The notes under the pieces were generated by a model that saw only the letters and a program-made list of their open reading frames with translations, ran no database searches and was not told where the DNA came from. Source: Tannerellaceae bacterium (lineage in GTDB: Bacteria; Bacteroidota; Bacteroidia; Bacteroidales; Tannerellaceae). Taken from it: 64,000 nt of DNA. Shown one piece after another: positions 1-8,343 of this stretch; positions within the stretch are counted from its first letter, which is position 1; every line of letters begins with the position of its first letter. The stretch lies in assembly GCA_031255855.1 (NCBI GenBank), contig JAIRRS010000160.1, positions 1 to 64,000 on the forward strand. Reading direction: 5' to 3'. Made by a program: the position numbers and the translations under genes.

Positions 1-92
1 TTTCCGCATAAGGCCTATCTTGTACTACTTTCGTCGTTATGCAAACCTTTCAAAGAACTCTTCTTTTTTAGCGCCGAACTCTCTCGAACGCG
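1..92 (-). other. Predicted rRNA operon leader (16S beyond left edge)
   Basis: Read on the minus strand, this stretch follows a strong Bacteroidetes promoter and contains GTTCTTTGAAAG (plus positions 47-58), which resembles the boxA-like antitermination element seen upstream of Bacteroidales 16S genes. It continues with a GAAAGTAGTACAAG-type sequence that I associate with rRNA leaders. No rRNA sequence itself lies in the window, so the operon is an inference. Confidence 0.5.
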
Positions 93-96
93 GGTG

Positions 97-128
97 CAAA
101 AGTATAACCTTTATGAACAACTTCCAAA
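97..128 (-). promoter_or_regulatory. Strong Bacteroidetes promoter, minus strand
   Basis: On the minus strand TTTG (125-128) is followed after exactly 20 nt by TACTTTTG (97-104). This matches the primary-sigma consensus TTTG-N19-21-TAnnTTTG of Bacteroides. It points leftwards, out of the window, into the predicted rRNA leader. Confidence 0.65.
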
Positions 129-210
129 TATTTCGGCAAAAAAATGCAAACAAAATAATCACACCCCCCAATATGCTATACATTATATATACAGGATATA
201 ATTTATTTTT

Positions 211-3078
211 TTAAAAACTGATGGAAAATAACATTTCAGTCTGGAATCTTCCATAATCTATGGGCTGGATAAGGCGCACACCTGTAGTAAGCGGAAAACT
301 CATCCGCAGTACATTCCAATCGAAAATGAAGTCGGCGCCGAATGAACTTTGCGTATTCCAGTTGCTATTTTTTCCGGCTTGATTCTTCGATAAGTCGTAG
401 AAAAGATTCGTACGAAACCTACGGATATACATCAATTGCCCGATACTGATATCCGGAGAGACAATAGAAAAAGCGTAATCAGCTTTAAATGCAATCTGTT
501 GATGCGTCTGATATAAATAATTGTAGCCACGGGGCGTTTCCAACAGACGTTTGGGTATATATAATGCTTTATTATCCAAGTATTGATATTGGTATCCCAA
601 GCGAAGCATTAAAGCATGATTCCGTATCAATCCCGGCCAATATGTCGTAAGCCTCGCGGTATACAGGCTGCCATAATTTTCGGTATTGAAAGGCGTGTTC
701 ATATATTGGAGGCGAAGCTGGTATCCCCAACGGGGCAAAATATCGCGTACAGCCAGCCTACGGTAATTGTAAAATAGTACTTCCGAAAGCAAATACTGGA
801 AATTACTAAACTTCCGGCTACTGTATTGCTGGTATTTATTATTTGTGAAGTAGTAGCTTACAGACGGTTGGACGCCTCGCGTGTAATGATTTCGCGTGAG
901 GTTGAAAGGTAAATAAATCTGCGCTTTGGCTTCAAGCAGATTATGGTTTGTATCACGGCTTTTTGCAACGTCTCTACCCTCTTCATTTTTTCCCCAACTT
1001 ATAGCAAAAGATTTTCCGCCATAATCCGCATCCAAATTGATGACGGGAAACCATCCCATATAGCTGAATGTTAATTTGCCGTGGTGATAGCCTTTCCGGT
1101 AATACCAACCGGCTTGTCCGATAGCAGTATTCAATGTATTTTGCGTCAGAATCATGGCGCCCGGCTTAACAATCGTGCTCAAATCGTCGGCGCCCGTATT
1201 CATCGCTTCGGTAACATCATAATAAAAAGGCGCCCAACTATGAATTTTGAAGGTATGCAGCCCTTTACGGTAGGGTTCGGGATTAAAAGCCACAGGATCT
1301 AATTCAGCCGAATCAATATTAAATTGTTCTTGCCTGGCCAATGTTTCAGCGAATGTAAACCGGTGTGGCCGACTGAAATCGGCCTTCTCAACAGGAATGC
1401 TGTCTATCGGCAACGACGCGGCCCGATAACCTTTTAGCTGATAATCAGAGAACAATAATTGCCTTCCGTCTGTTGAAAAAGCCGGGTTAAATGCTCCGAA
1501 CCGGGAAGATGCCAGCCGGTACGTTTGCGAATCAGACAGGTCTAAATAATAGATATTATTGGTTCCATTGAGTCCCGATTCGAAATACAATTTACCCTCT
1601 CTCCATACCGGAGAAGTAATATTCGCGGATGTTGTTTGCAGCAGTTCGCTCCATTGCCTGTTTTCAATATTGAGTTGGAGCAACTCTATCCCGGAATCAT
1701 TGACTGCTATGGCTATTACTGTATCATCACCGGCAAATGTCAATTCCTTGGCAAAAGCATGATCCGGAACGTTAAAACAATCTATTTCGTTTCCGTTTTC
1801 AGTATCCAGCAACACAATTTGCGCCTTCCCTTCCATCGTAAAGCGGGAAACGGCAGCTATTCGACCCGTACTATTAATAGAAGGCGATAAATACCGCCGA
1901 CCGGGGGTAACGGTTACAATGCGTTTCGATATGAAATCGTAATATTTCAAAACGGAAAAATTCTCCTGCGCCCACCGTAGGCCGGAAACGATTTCTGTCC
2001 AATAAACCCTTCCGTTATTCAGGATAAGCCGACTGTTGATATTGCCTAAATAACGAAGGTGTTCTTCCTTTCCGTTTGTAATGGCAACTAAAGCGTTTAT
2101 ATCTTGTATGCCCGACTTCACGGCTATAATTGTACTGTCGTTTAACGCTTGCGGATAACGGTAGGACGTAAATTTCTTTACCGGCCGGGAGAGATGCCGG
2201 GGCGTAATAAATCCGGTATCCTGCCGCTCCCATTCATCTTTTAAGAAAGAAAATGTCTGTTTGTAAAGGTTGTCGATATTCACGCCTGAATAATGTTTGA
2301 AAGCATTCGAAAACATCGGTATATGAAAGAAATGCGTGACATACCGGCTGGTTGTTTTATCCCAGATGTCACTTCCGTATTTATACCGCGCAAAAGATGT
2401 AAGATGGTAGCCTAATGAATAGAAGTCGCCCGTATAATCTTTATACGAACCTAAATACCATTTGTCAAAAGAAAAAAAGTTGTCCCCATCCAACATTTGT
2501 GCCCGGTATGTCATATGAAACTCCGGCAAACGCCCACGGCCTGCGTTCGACAGGCCTGTTTCTATTCCCACAGCATCGCCTTCAAGAAACCAGGTAGGGA
2601 GAAAGAAGGCGGCAACTCCTGCCGCTTGTTCCCCAATCAGATAATAAAGAGGCTTGAACATGCCATGCATCACTTTACCCGTTTGAAAAACGTGCCGTGA
2701 TTCATGCACGACCAAATGTTTATCCCACCGCTGGGCTTCCTGCCTCGACGAAGGGGTTGTTATCAATTCCATCCTGCGCGGAGCCCACGATACCAACCCG
2801 TTCGACGACATATTGCCGGGATGCAATACGACCGGAAATTTTACGTTCACCGGTTCTCCGATTGTCTTTCTGATATGAGGATATACATTTTCGAGGTAAA
2901 GCGCATATTTATAGGCCATCGAGTCGATGCCTCGCGGATATACCAAGTTGTAATGCGGGAGCTTTACGATATTCCATTTGTAACGAGCCGGATCGGAGCC
3001 ATGGTTGACAAACTGCGCACGCGCATGTACAAACGTAAACAGACAAGCGAGAATCAGTATATATTTTGTTGCAGACAT
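211..3078 (-). CDS. Large outer-membrane protein with HExxH peptidase motif
   Basis: A 955-residue exported protein starting at ATG with a signal peptide ending near AHARAQ-type residues 18-22. About residue 125 the sequence VVHESRH fits an HExxH zinc site, and an acidic residue in WFLEGD some 40 residues later could complete a gluzincin-like triad. The middle (about 300-600) looks like a TolB/WD-type beta-propeller with repeated short strands. The C-terminal 300 residues are rich in alternating aromatic strands and end in phenylalanine, as outer-membrane barrels do. The likely role is a surface-associated peptidase or barrel-propeller protein; substrate unknown. It is transcribed alone, downstream of a TAGATTTG -7 element. 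Fold assignment is inference from pattern; the HESRH motif is directly visible. Confidence 0.7.
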   Translation of the reverse strand: MSATKYILILACLFTFVHARAQFVNHGSDPARYKWNIVKLPHYNLVYPRGIDSMAYKYALYLENVYPHIRKTIGEPVNVKFPVVLHPGNMSSNGLVSWAPRRMELITTPSSRQEAQRWDKHLVVHESRHVFQTGKVMHGMFKPLYYLIGEQAAGVAAFFLPTWFLEGDAVGIETGLSNAGRGRLPEFHMTYRAQMLDGDNFFSFDKWYLGSYKDYTGDFYSLGYHLTSFARYKYGSDIWDKTTSRYVTHFFHIPMFSNAFKHYSGVNIDNLYKQTFSFLKDEWERQDTGFITPRHLSRPVKKFTSYRYPQALNDSTIIAVKSGIQDINALVAITNGKEEHLRYLGNINSRLILNNGRVYWTEIVSGLRWAQENFSVLKYYDFISKRIVTVTPGRRYLSPSINSTGRIAAVSRFTMEGKAQIVLLDTENGNEIDCFNVPDHAFAKELTFAGDDTVIAIAVNDSGIELLQLNIENRQWSELLQTTSANITSPVWREGKLYFESGLNGTNNIYYLDLSDSQTYRLASSRFGAFNPAFSTDGRQLLFSDYQLKGYRAASLPIDSIPVEKADFSRPHRFTFAETLARQEQFNIDSAELDPVAFNPEPYRKGLHTFKIHSWAPFYYDVTEAMNTGADDLSTIVKPGAMILTQNTLNTAIGQAGWYYRKGYHHGKLTFSYMGWFPVINLDADYGGKSFAISWGKNEEGRDVAKSRDTNHNLLEAKAQIYLPFNLTRNHYTRGVQPSVSYYFTNNKYQQYSSRKFSNFQYLLSEVLFYNYRRLAVRDILPRWGYQLRLQYMNTPFNTENYGSLYTARLTTYWPGLIRNHALMLRLGYQYQYLDNKALYIPKRLLETPRGYNYLYQTHQQIAFKADYAFSIVSPDISIGQLMYIRRFRTNLFYDLSKNQAGKNSNWNTQSSFGADFIFDWNVLRMSFPLTTGVRLIQPIDYGRFQTEMLFSISF

Positions 3079-3136
3079 ACGTATATATATTATAATGTAA
3101 CTTGTTACGATAAAAAAATTTACCGATAAGAAGCCA

Positions 3137-3144
3137 CAAATCTA
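3137..3144 (-). promoter_or_regulatory. Probable -7 element for the barrel/peptidase gene
   Basis: TAGATTTG on the minus strand matches TAnnTTTG and would give a 5' UTR of roughly 55 nt before the ATG at 3078. No correctly spaced TTTG was found upstream. Confidence 0.4.
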
Positions 3145-3193
3145 TAAAATATGAGCTAAAGAGGATGATTATTTTTCCCTTTTTCGTACTCTT

Positions 3194-4033
3194 TTATTTT
3201 GCCATCTTTTTCATAAACGCAAGACTTCCTACAGCCAGGTCTGATGCGCCGTATTGGGAAGGTCGCCATAAAGAGACCGCCTCTGCCATTCCCGGTATCG
3301 TGTTTGAAAAATTCTCCAACACAAGATTCCCGTTGAAGTCTATTTCATGCAATGCCCGGAATAAATCTTCCCAACAAACAGTCCCCTCCCCTAACATGCC
3401 ACGATCGCTTTCAGTCATATGTACATGGCGGAGTTTACTTCCGGCAGCAACTACCGGATCGTAGAAATTGTTTTCTTCAATATTCATATGGAAGGTATCA
3501 AGATGCAGGGCAAGGTTCGGAGCGCCTACTCTTTTAATAAATGTAAGAACTTCTTCGGCCGACGTACATACATAACTTTCATAGCGGTTGATAGGTTCTA
3601 TCCCAATCGTAATCCCTAAAGGAGCGGCATAACCGGCAACGTCGTCCCATACTTCACACAAAATGTCTTCTTCTTCTTTCGTACGTTGTTTTCCGGTGAA
3701 AACACCTATCCCCGAATGTAAAACACCTCCCAAATAGTTTGTTTCAAGTTGGGCGGTCTTGTCGAGAGCGGTTTTTATCAACTGTTTGGCTTTTCCGGGA
3801 TAAAAAGGAATGTGTGCCTCTTTAGGCAGATTCAAAGAACAAACAGCCTGTATATTATTGTTTTTCAACTGTTTTTTTACTGTCGCCGCATCAAACTCCA
3901 TGGAAGGAGGAAGAAGTATTTCAAGTAAATCGAATCCATATTTAGCTGTTTGTTGAATGGCGTACAAGCCACTTTCTGCCGTCCACATGGGCGGTATCCA
4001 CGATAAGATAGAAGTTCCGAATAAAGGGTTCAT
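3194..4033 (-). CDS. Sugar epimerase/isomerase (D-tagatose 3-epimerase-like TIM barrel)
   Basis: A 279-residue xylose-isomerase-like TIM barrel without a signal peptide, hence cytoplasmic. The metal-binding pattern of the ketose 3-epimerase group is visible in order: Glu in IGIEPINRYE, Asp and His in HLDTFHMNIEE, His in LRHVHMTESDRG, and a final Glu in LVLENFS. The family interconverts keto-sugars such as tagatose, psicose or ribulose at C3, using Mn or Co. Length is normal for the family. It stands alone, with no obvious operon partner, but a member of this superfamily often accompanies Gfo/Idh/MocA and DUF1080 genes, which do occur at 33451-35805. Exact substrate cannot be read from the sequence. 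Confidence 0.8.
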   Translation of the reverse strand: MNPLFGTSILSWIPPMWTAESGLYAIQQTAKYGFDLLEILLPPSMEFDAATVKKQLKNNNIQAVCSLNLPKEAHIPFYPGKAKQLIKTALDKTAQLETNYLGGVLHSGIGVFTGKQRTKEEEDILCEVWDDVAGYAAPLGITIGIEPINRYESYVCTSAEEVLTFIKRVGAPNLALHLDTFHMNIEENNFYDPVVAAGSKLRHVHMTESDRGMLGEGTVCWEDLFRALHEIDFNGNLVLENFSNTIPGMAEAVSLWRPSQYGASDLAVGSLAFMKKMAK

Positions 4034-4307
4034 GGTAATTAAGTGTTTAGATTAATAAACAAAAGTAAAGATTTTTTCGCTTTAATAAAAGTATTTTTCA
4101 TTATTTACAGTATATTTTACAAGTCGGAATAGAGTACTACATCCGGAGGGTCTCTCTTTTCAAATTGATTCAATAAACGCTTAATCGCTATCTTTTTTAA
4201 GCATTTCGCAGTTTTCCGCTAACACGATAATCAAGAAAAATCAAAAAAACAAGAAGGAATAAAAGGTTTATTAACTATTAATTCCCATATTTTGACGAAT
4301 ATTTGCA

Positions 4308-4430
4308 AAAACAGAGCTGTTTTCGGGGAAATTCATCTGGTTGATTCCCGACTTTCATTTGGATAATTTTCCAAAATCATCCAGATATTTTTCCTAATTC
4401 ATCCAGATGAATTTATAACTATTCCCGCCA
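4308..4430 (+). repeat. Dispersed palindromic 22-bp repeat element, copy A
   Basis: Four units start at 4332, 4354, 4376 and 4398, exactly 22 bp apart. Each is built on an imperfect palindrome of the type TTCATCCAGATGAA followed by a TTTTCC-type spacer. The left flank contains AGAGCTGTTTTCGGGG and the right flank TTTATAACTATTCCCGCC. Both flanks recur around copy B in reverse orientation, so the repeated element is about 120 bp, longer than the array alone. Units diverge from one another (A1 is the worst match). Confidence 0.8.
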
Positions 4431-4701
4431 AATAAAAATCAAGTGGCATAAAAATACAAGTAGCAACCTTTTTTAACTACTCGTTTGTAGTAAAAGAGAG
4501 CAAAAAACAAATTAACAAAAAGCTATCCAAATTCATCATCAATAGAACTCCTTAATACATGAACAGCTATTTTCACTACCCAAAAATCACATAAACAACA
4601 TTTTTTACTTACAAATAGCCATTCCTCAACTTCGCAAGGGCGGCTTTTTTTCAACAAACTCCGGATTTGCTTCCAAATCCGGCAGCTATGTGAGGGAAAA
4701 A

Positions 4702-4731
4702 TTAAAAAGATGAGCCCCGATTAGACTCATC
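4702..4731 (-). terminator. Intrinsic terminator of the receptor gene
   Basis: On the minus strand GATGAG (4726-4731) pairs with CTCATC (4709-4714) across an 11-nt loop and is followed by TTTTTAATTTTT. It lies about 60 nt beyond the stop of the gene ending at 4792. Confidence 0.6.
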
Positions 4732-4791
4732 CTGAAAATGGTGGTTTTATCTCCGACACTAAGGGATGTCTATTTAGAGCGTTTAAATAAA

Positions 4792-7104
4792 TTATAATCG
4801 TTTAATATCCTCTACACCAGCTCCTTTTCCTTTGTACTTATTTTTTGTTATATTGAAATTATATCTTAATGTTAGTCTTACTTTCTGTGAATTTGTTTTG
4901 GTCTTTTGATTAAGATCCATTTTAGTAGCGAAAAGCGTTGTTTCTGTCTCTAAGGAATTGAAAATGTCGAATACCTGAAGATTTACATTTAGCCTATTGG
5001 ACAACAATGATTTGTTAATACTGGTATTTATCATATACATATTTCCCGTTGTGAGATTTTGTACGTCAGCTTCACTTTTGAAATTAGCATCTAATCGGAA
5101 AATGAAATCCTTAGGAAGCTTGAAACTATTATTGAACGAAGCAACAAATTGAGGAGATGTCATTTTTTTCTTTTCTCCGAAATAATCAACCTCAAACCAT
5201 TGCTTGTAAGCGCCTAAAGTCAATTGAGGGTTCCAGATACCAATTTTTGGAGCCAAGGTAACCACAGCAGTCATCAAATTGATCTTATTAAAGTTATCGT
5301 ACGTTACTAAGGTTATTTCAGGATTTTCCTGATATTGCCTTGCTGTGTAGATGATAGGATTATTTACGCTTTGATAAGAGAGGTTGAGGTGGATCCATTT
5401 ATACATCATCATCAGTGTGATATCGTGCGTAATAGAAGGTTTCAGTAAAGGATTTCCACTTTGATAAGTATATCTGTTTACATACTCTAAGTTACTTCTT
5501 AACTGTGAAAAGGTAGGTCGTTTCGTTTTTGCAGAATAGCTGAATTGAGTCTTGATTTTCTTTATCGGAAAAGCAAGGGAGATCGAAGGAAAAAGATTAT
5601 GATATTCTTTCGATTCCTGATCTAATAGAACGTCATCCTTATGATAATCGAAAGAAGCATATTCGTACCTCAAACCTACAGAGGATTGTACTTTACCTAT
5701 TTTCTTGTCAAACTGTACAAAGCCGGCAATTTTATCTTCATAAATCGTATTGTTGGCAAAGGGCAAAATCTCTTCAATATTATTAAAATAATCCTCTCTT
5801 TTTATGTTTGTGTATTCTCCTCCCCATGACAGGTTGCCTTTTAATACAGGATGATTCAGAACCAGCTTGGTCGCAAATAAGGAGTTGGTTGTTTTGTTTA
5901 CGGAATTTATCATCTGATCTTCAAATTCCTGACTTACTTCCTTCGCTATATTATCAATATCTACCGCACTATACACATAATCCATATTTAAATCGACGCC
6001 CATTTTTTTGATTTTTCCATTGAAATATCCATTAATATGGTGCATGGGATCTGCATGATTTTCCTTATGAATATTATTTTCCCATTTATCGTAAAACGTA
6101 TCATTCATCCGTACGATACTGGCAACCATAATATCAGATTCTTTCCTGATATTGCCCTTTACATTATAAGATACCCCAAATGAATTGTGTTTATTAATTA
6201 TGTAGTTCATACCCATTTCACCATTCAGTAGCTTCATTTTGGTATCGTTCATCATATTATTATCCTGCGACACAACGTTTGATTGAGTATAAACTCTTTG
6301 AAAGATGTCACTTTCCTGTCTCAGATCGTTAGTTGAGTATTGTAGGTCGCCAAATAAGTCTAAATTGTTTTTTCTGTAATTTAGGTTTACTTGTTCAATC
6401 AGATTTGTTTTATATGATCTTTCTACAACAGAACGCATATCTACTCCTATACCTTCACCCGGTTCACGAACCGTTTTGATTTTGATGATCGCATTTACTG
6501 TCGCGTCGTACTTAGCGCCCGGATTAAAAATGACTTCTATATGTAATACCTTTGAAGAGCTTAACTTGTCGAGTTCGCTACTTTCTCTTATCTGCCTGCC
6601 ATCGATATAAATGATCGGAGTCCCTTTACCCAATACGGTATATTCCCCATCTTCTCCTTGAACACCGGGAAGCAGTCCTAACAAATCATTAGCAGTTCCA
6701 CTTTTCGACAAAACACTCCCTTTGATATGAGTCGTGATTCCTCCATTTCTCATTTGATAAGTGGGCAGGTTTCCTACTACTACCACTTTTTTTAATGTGA
6801 TAACATCAGGCTCCACAGCAATTATGCCAAGATCACCTGCTTTACAATTAACATATTTTGTCTTATATCCAATAGAAGATACCTTTAGAATATAATCCGT
6901 TTCTTGTCTGTTTGTAAACGCAAACTTTCCGTCTAAACCACTCACAGTTCCATCGAGATAACTAGAATCGTTTGACATTAATACAATATTAGCAAACTCT
7001 AAAGGGGCTTTTTTTTCATCGACCAAACTCCCTTTTAATTCTTGTGCCTTAGCCGTATACGATAAAACTGCCATTAACATCATGAAATGGATGATTGTTT
7101 TCAT
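4792..7104 (-). CDS. TonB-receptor-like outer-membrane beta-barrel protein
   Basis: A 770-residue outer-membrane protein. Residues 1-20 are a signal peptide ending in AKAQ. Residues about 22-95 form a carboxypeptidase-regulatory-like beta-sandwich (GSLVDEKKAPLEFANIVL, then SSIGYKTKYV). A plug-like region follows (VVVVGNLPTY, GTPIIYIDGRQI, and KVLHIEVIFNPGAKYDAT), and the rest is a long barrel. The arrangement fits the outer-membrane barrel family 3 group (PF14905-like), which is smaller than SusC and usually has no SusD partner. None is present here. Its start lies 66 bp downstream of the near-perfect palindrome TACACAAAAGTGTA, which also precedes the neighbouring PAS-LuxR and E1-like genes. 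I infer co-regulation and a role in uptake or export of a small molecule linked to the E1-like enzyme. Confidence 0.8.
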   Translation of the reverse strand: MKTIIHFMMLMAVLSYTAKAQELKGSLVDEKKAPLEFANIVLMSNDSSYLDGTVSGLDGKFAFTNRQETDYILKVSSIGYKTKYVNCKAGDLGIIAVEPDVITLKKVVVVGNLPTYQMRNGGITTHIKGSVLSKSGTANDLLGLLPGVQGEDGEYTVLGKGTPIIYIDGRQIRESSELDKLSSSKVLHIEVIFNPGAKYDATVNAIIKIKTVREPGEGIGVDMRSVVERSYKTNLIEQVNLNYRKNNLDLFGDLQYSTNDLRQESDIFQRVYTQSNVVSQDNNMMNDTKMKLLNGEMGMNYIINKHNSFGVSYNVKGNIRKESDIMVASIVRMNDTFYDKWENNIHKENHADPMHHINGYFNGKIKKMGVDLNMDYVYSAVDIDNIAKEVSQEFEDQMINSVNKTTNSLFATKLVLNHPVLKGNLSWGGEYTNIKREDYFNNIEEILPFANNTIYEDKIAGFVQFDKKIGKVQSSVGLRYEYASFDYHKDDVLLDQESKEYHNLFPSISLAFPIKKIKTQFSYSAKTKRPTFSQLRSNLEYVNRYTYQSGNPLLKPSITHDITLMMMYKWIHLNLSYQSVNNPIIYTARQYQENPEITLVTYDNFNKINLMTAVVTLAPKIGIWNPQLTLGAYKQWFEVDYFGEKKKMTSPQFVASFNNSFKLPKDFIFRLDANFKSEADVQNLTTGNMYMINTSINKSLLSNRLNVNLQVFDIFNSLETETTLFATKMDLNQKTKTNSQKVRLTLRYNFNITKNKYKGKGAGVEDIKRL

Positions 7105-7137
7105 ACTTATTATGTTTTAATTATTTTGAATTATATT

Positions 7138-7145
7138 GTAAAATT
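7138..7145 (-). promoter_or_regulatory. Candidate -7 element of the receptor gene
   Basis: TAATTTTA on the minus strand is one mismatch from TAnnTTTG. The centre of the palindrome at 7170-7183 lies 31.5 bp upstream of its start. That is almost the same spacing as at the E1-like gene (30.5 bp), which is the reason for calling it. Confidence 0.35.
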
Positions 7146-7169
7146 ATTTATCATTTGGGATAACTTTGC

Positions 7170-7183
7170 TACACAAAAGTGTA
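7170..7183. promoter_or_regulatory. Operator-like palindrome O1 (receptor promoter)
   Basis: TACACAAAAGTGTA: TACAC and GTGTA arms around a central AAAA. Identical to the site at 9143-9156. By spacing to the candidate -7 element it sits where a class II activator would bind. Confidence 0.55.
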
Positions 7184-7206
7184 AAAGTTGAACTCTGTTA
7201 AAAAAC

Positions 7207-7220
7207 TACACTTATGTATA
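7207..7220. promoter_or_regulatory. Operator-like palindrome O2, imperfect
   Basis: TACACTTATGTATA matches the reverse complement of O1 (TACACTTTTGTGTA) at 12 of 14 positions. Its centre is 37 bp upstream of O1 relative to the receptor gene, so it may be a secondary site. Confidence 0.4.
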
Positions 7221-7496
7221 GGTAGAGGCAATGTTATAGGTGAATTTTTGAGTTCTATCAGAGAGTTTTTTATTTATGATTTTTAAACTTTGTCTATCTG
7301 TTTTTATACTAGTTTCTTATCAAAAATAATCCTATTAACCCCGACAACAAAATCACAGACGAAGCGATTGCAGATAGATTTTGTTTCTCTCATTTTTTAA
7401 GATTCCTTTAAGACGCTATTCAGAGAATTACAATATCTCCTTTGCTCCTGCTTTTCATTGTTAAAAGTGTAATATCTTGTTCCTTTGTTTAGTTTC

Positions 7497-7510
7497 TACA
7501 CTTTTGTGTG
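7497..7510. promoter_or_regulatory. Operator-like palindrome O3 (regulator promoter)
   Basis: TACACTTTTGTGTG matches the reverse complement of O1 at 13 of 14 positions and lies 69 bp upstream of the PAS-LuxR start codon. It suggests autoregulation. Confidence 0.5.
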
Positions 7511-7540
7511 GGCAACTAGTCATAATTCCATGAAAATATC

Positions 7541-7548
7541 TATTTTTG
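7541..7548 (+). promoter_or_regulatory. Candidate -7 element of the PAS-LuxR gene
   Basis: TATTTTTG fits TAnnTTTG and would give a start site near 7552, a 5' UTR of about 27 nt. No TTTG lies at the right distance, as expected if an activator substitutes for the -33 box. Confidence 0.4.
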
Positions 7549-7578
7549 CAATATTGAATTCATTAACATTCACAATTT

Positions 7579-8334
7579 ATGCCGCAGATAGACGACTTTT
7601 TTTTATCATCAAATACAGTATCGGATATTCCGGAAGGAGAATATCAAAAAGTTGACGTCCTGATTGATAGCTTTGATGCCTTATCTCGAATAACTTATCA
7701 AAGTCTCTATATTATTGATTACCATAAGAAAAACTTCCTGTACGTCTCTAACAATCCTTTATTTCTTTGTGGACATTCGGCTGAAGAAGTGCAGAAATTA
7801 GGTTATATGTTTTATCTTAAACATGTTCCTGAAGAAGAACAAGCAATGCTTCTGGAAATTAATCAGGTTGGTTTTCAGTTTTTTAGTAAGATACCTATTG
7901 AAAAAAGGCTATACCATACTATATCATATAGCTTTCATTTGGTGAACCAAAAGAAAAAGATTCTGATTAACCATAGCCTAACACCAATTCTATTAACTAA
8001 TGAAGGGAAAATTTGGTTAGCCGCTTGTGTCGTTTCTTTACCTTCTCGAAACACAATTGGGAATATAGAAATACGGCAAGTAAACGAAGCCTCTTTCTGG
8101 AAATATTCGATAGAAGATCATTGTTGGAAAGAAGACAAAGGAGTTATACTGAATGAAAAGGAACGGGATATTTTGTCTTTATCTGCACAAGGTTATATTA
8201 TGAAAGAGATAGCAGATAAGTTATGCTTAGCATTGGATACGGTCAAATTTCACAAACGTAATTTATTCGAAAAACTGGAGGTTAAAAACATCACAGAAGC
8301 CATTGCGTTTGCAACGAATAACAAACTCTTCTGA
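7579..8334 (+). CDS. PAS-domain LuxR-type transcriptional regulator
   Basis: A 251-residue cytoplasmic regulator. Residues about 40-150 resemble a PAS sensor fold (ITYQSLYIIDYHKKNFLYVS, then CGHSAEEVQKLGY, a typical PAS N-cap and helix pattern). Residues about 190-250 form a LuxR/GerE helix-turn-helix: LNEKERDILSLSAQGYIMKEIA, then TVKFHKRNLFEKLEVKN. No receiver domain is present, so the signal is probably a ligand or partner protein sensed by PAS. The gene faces away from the receptor gene and converges on the E1-like gene with only 9 bp between the stops. All three genes have the TACACAAAAGTGTA palindrome upstream, so this protein is the obvious candidate to bind it. That assignment is inference. 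Confidence 0.85.
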   Translation: MPQIDDFFLSSNTVSDIPEGEYQKVDVLIDSFDALSRITYQSLYIIDYHKKNFLYVSNNPLFLCGHSAEEVQKLGYMFYLKHVPEEEQAMLLEINQVGFQFFSKIPIEKRLYHTISYSFHLVNQKKKILINHSLTPILLTNEGKIWLAACVVSLPSRNTIGNIEIRQVNEASFWKYSIEDHCWKEDKGVILNEKERDILSLSAQGYIMKEIADKLCLALDTVKFHKRNLFEKLEVKNITEAIAFATNNKLF

Positions 8335-8343
8335 ATCAATTTT

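Larger units (their letters stand above)
4034..4791. other. 758-bp intergenic region carrying repeat A
   Basis: No credible ORF. It holds the four-unit 22-bp repeat (4308-4430), a perfect 9-bp hairpin CCGGATTTG/CAAATCCGG with a 4-nt loop (4661-4682), and an intrinsic terminator for the barrel gene (4702-4731). It separates the 5' end of the epimerase gene from the 3' end of the receptor gene, both on the minus strand. The rest is AT-rich with no feature I can name. Confidence 0.7.
7105..7578. other. 474-bp divergent control region with repeated palindromes
   Basis: Non-coding region between the divergently read receptor and PAS-LuxR genes. It contains operator-like palindromes at 7170-7183, 7207-7220 and 7497-7510, plus a half site AAAAGTGTAA near 7463-7472. 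The remainder is AT-rich with no gene. Confidence 0.7.

Noticed and set aside
20..214. 64-codon ORF at the left edge
   Set aside because: It runs through the predicted rRNA promoter and leader on the opposite strand.
2704..3129. 141-codon plus-strand ORF
   Set aside because: Opposes the N-terminal coding part of the outer-membrane protein and lacks protein-like features.
4332..4419. CRISPR-like short regular repeats
   Set aside because: The 22-bp units are contiguous and degenerate, with no unique spacers of 30 bp or so and no cas genes.
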